Source: Gordionus sp. m RMFG-2023
Lineage: Eukaryota; Nematomorpha; Gordioida; Chordodea; Parachordodidae
Length of the DNA stretch: 64,000 nt
Direction: 5' to 3'
NCBI RefSeq assembly: GCF_954871325.1
Contig: NC_088775.1
Location: 83,925,561 to 83,989,560, forward strand
In this document: positions 61,821 to 64,000 of the stretch, in pieces
How positions within the stretch are numbered: position 1 is the first letter of the stretch
Layout: each line of letters begins with the position of its first letter
The notes under the pieces: model-generated
Databases searched by the model: none
The model's input: only the letters and a program-made list of their open reading frames with translations
What the model was told of the DNA's origin: nothing
Program-made: the position numbers and the translations under genes

Positions 61821-63153
61821 ATTGAAACATTAAATGATACTACCCGGCGACACATATATTAATTTTTATGTGGTGCAATTAAATTCTTTAAGTGCTATGG
61901 GGGAGGGGGTGGGCGTGATACTTTATACTTGATTTTACACGGATACTGTAATATTTGTTTTCAGGAAGAAAGAGTCACAATTATAATAATCAAAACATCT
62001 AAGCGGAGAGGATTTTATTATTCCAGGTTAAATGAAACGTTACCTGGGGCTAGTTTGAGCCTCGATTACAATCGACTTTTACATTTTATAGGGGTAAGGG
62101 TACAAGGTAAGTTAGGCACAGCTTGAATCAAACCGTTCCTTAATGATTTTGGAAAAGGTTTCGGCACGACCTGTAATTTTTTGACCGTCCCGTTAAATAA
62201 TTATGTACTAGTTATCCGACCCGGTTCCTAAAATTTTTATGAAGGAAAAAAATACAAATTTACATAACTTCAAAAGCTTAAGAAAAAAATTGCGAGATTC
62301 CGTTGTAAAAATATTTTCATAAATTATCTGGCCCAATGTGTACATTCGCTGGGGATCCATTTTTGGAACGTTGGTAAATTTCATTTCAAATTATTAGAGT
62401 TGTTATTTTTATTAACGTTTACCTTTTAGCCTTAATCTATGTGACTGTCCTGAACACTTTGTTGGACAGCTTCAACAAAAATCAACGAAAAGTATGATAT
62501 CCCATTTACATAATCAAGCCAATAATTGGTATAATTTAAAAATACAGACCGAAGTGATAAAATTGCGACAGCTGTTTATTTATATTTAAAAAAGCATTAT
62601 CAAAAACTTATTTTAGAAATGACCCCAATTTCAAAATTTTCTTGGGATCCTCCAAATTTTTCAGGTAGCTCAAGCCTCTGACCCACCCCCCTCCCACCAG
62701 TGTCGCTACTAAATCAGCTGTGGTTTTGTTAGAGATTAATTTCGCATACTTTAGCTAATCATTACTATAAATGCAGCGTAAAAGTTAAAAAAAAAAGGAA
62801 GCTTTAGAAACATAGGGTCTAAAAATTCATTTGCCTAACTAAGATCGTAAAGTCATTTGACCCTAAATTCGTCCACTTTTCTGATTGGTAATTAAGGTTA
62901 TATCTTAAATATTGTTAAAATATTACTTGAAATTATCTGATATATTGAATAAATGCTTAGAATAATTACCTGCATAAAAAATTCGTATTAATACTGATGT
63001 CGTCAATTTTGAATGAAATGGACGAAAATACGATCAAAGGAGGCTCTCCCTAAAAATGATAATTTTTTTAGCTTGTCAGAAACTATAATTAGCATCACTT
63101 TAACTAAATACTTGATTTGATATTCATGATGTAATAAATAATACATTAATTTT
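61821..63153. other. COUP-TF intron continued
   Basis: The LBD and the VQRGR extension that follow the DNA-binding domain in this family were looked for and not seen. An acceptor-like TTTGTTTTCAG/GAAGAA at about 61963 and a donor-like CAAG/GTAAGT at about 62106 exist, but the sequence between them does not continue the receptor frame. C and G tracts at 61902-61913 and 62683-62692 are isolated. Confidence 0.45.
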
Positions 63154-63837
63154 TGGGCTGTGTCGATATTTAATACAGGATGGGCACCGATATTTAGCGT
63201 CTTCATAAAATGTCGGAACACCGATCTTTTTTAAAAAAGCCATCCGATCCGATATTTTTAAAAATTGTTTATAAATTATTTCATAATAATAAATTAATGA
63301 ACGGAACTTACTCTACAATTTATTGGTTGTAATGTTTAAAAAACAATAGTTTAAAATTTTAACTATATAATCTGCAAAAAGAAAAGGATTTTAAAATATG
63401 TAGCGATTAACCATTCAGTTAATGTTGCTAAACGGCTTGATTTAGCCAATTTTAAAAACGCTCTAAATTTCAAGAGTAATTAACCCATGCATATTGAATT
63501 TTTCCCACAGATAATCAGAAAGGTTTGGACTTCTTTTGGAGAAATTTCTAAGCATAGGTAATAATATTTTAGTTAAAATTTTGATTTGGTCCTTTTTAAA
63601 AATGGACTAAATGGAGTTGTTTAATAACACTACATTAAGCCATAAACATTGCGAATATTTTAAATGAGAATATTAACTTATGAGAAAAAAAAATACACTT
63701 AATCATTCGTGAAAGTTAGTTGGTTTTTTTATAAGTATAAAATATTGATATATTTTTGACATTGATAGATGGTAAATAAAAATCAATATAAATATCGGAT
63801 TGGATTGGTGAAAAATTTATGAATCGGCACAGCTCTA
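63154..63837. mobile_element. hAT element with GGGCTGTG ends, carrying a nested MITE-A
   Basis: Perfect 8-bp duplications TTAATTTT flank it at 63146-63153 and 63838-63845. Ends are inverted: TGGGCTGTGTCGATATT and, read from the right, TAGAGCTGTGCCGATTC. CCGATCC and CGGATTGG words lie near both ends. Removing the inner MITE leaves about 471 bp. It belongs with the 10504-11184 element and has no coding capacity left. Confidence 0.85.
63420..63632. repeat. MITE-A copy nested in the 63154-63837 element
   Basis: It starts TAATGTTGCTAAACGGCTTG and ends, read inward, TAGTGTTATTAAACAACTCC. The core has AAAGGTTTGGACTTC and GAGAAATTTCTAAGC. The flanks CATTCAGT and CATTAAGC match at 6 of 8. Length is 213 bp. 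It was inserted after the surrounding element. Confidence 0.85.
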
Positions 63838-64000
63838 TTAATTTTACAATAACGGTTGGGGATTGGTTAACTTATTTCGAAAAAAAAAGATCTATTGGAA
63901 GCCAGTAAGTTAAAGCATAATACTTTGTCGCGTTCTCATTATATAGTTAAATCATTTTTTTCCGTTATTGCGGATGATGGCATTGCAATACAAATGTTCT

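Noticed and set aside
61929-62126. Next COUP-TF exon (acceptor- and donor-like sites near 61963 and 62106)
   Set aside because: In the required phase the sequence soon stops and lacks the VQRGR extension expected after the second zinc finger.
1-64000. CRISPR arrays, operons, ribosome binding sites, bacterial origins
   Set aside because: The window is animal nuclear DNA with spliced genes; no regularly spaced repeats of CRISPR type or prokaryotic gene layout are present.

Overview
The window is nuclear DNA of a metazoan with a very A+T-rich genome, about three quarters A+T by eye. The evidence is an intron-containing animal-type Argonaute, a COUP-TF (NR2F) nuclear receptor, GT-AG introns, and many families of small terminal-inverted-repeat elements. 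The phylum cannot be fixed from this sequence. Coding exons stand out because they are less A+T-rich than their surroundings.

Layout. Positions 1-3163 (+) hold the last six exons of an Argonaute slicer, with a decayed piggyBac element in one intron. A second gene, invisible to ORF scanning, lies at 11717-12176 (-). It encodes a complete TMEM14-family membrane protein in four exons split by 40-43 nt introns. At the right end, 59421-61026 (+) encodes a very long N-terminal region and the whole DNA-binding domain of a COUP-TF receptor. A 5'UTR intron probably precedes it, and the ligand-binding exons are not in view. I find no other convincing gene in the intervening roughly 47 kb.

The space between genes is a graveyard of transposable elements, mostly hAT-like. 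Several elements were bounded exactly by 8-bp target-site duplications (TSDs). These are a 681-bp element at 10504-11184, a 1.7-kb element at 17816-19514, a 215-bp near-palindromic MITE at 32403-32617, a 371-bp GGCCCG-rich element at 61450-61820, and two clear nests: 51895-52254 inside 51793-52526, and 63420-63632 inside 63154-63837. The palindromic MITE (called MITE-A here) has about a dozen full, degenerate or partial copies. A second set of elements carries long G or C runs just inside the termini, and one of its larger members (12687-14113) still holds a ZMYM1-like hAT transposase remnant. Other fossils include pogo/Tigger-like transposase ends with a PHD-like zinc finger, a KIAA1586-like hAT transposase remnant, two copies of a tRNA-derived SINE, a reverse-transcriptase element fragment, and an inverted-repeat element built on a GTTACTCGTTAC motif.

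The three genes are unrelated in function (small-RNA silencing, a mitochondrial-type membrane protein, and a transcription factor), and nothing suggests they work together. The main novelty is the concealed TMEM14 gene, the receptor's unusually long N-terminus, and a set of apparently undescribed MITE and SINE families whose insertion order can be read from nesting.
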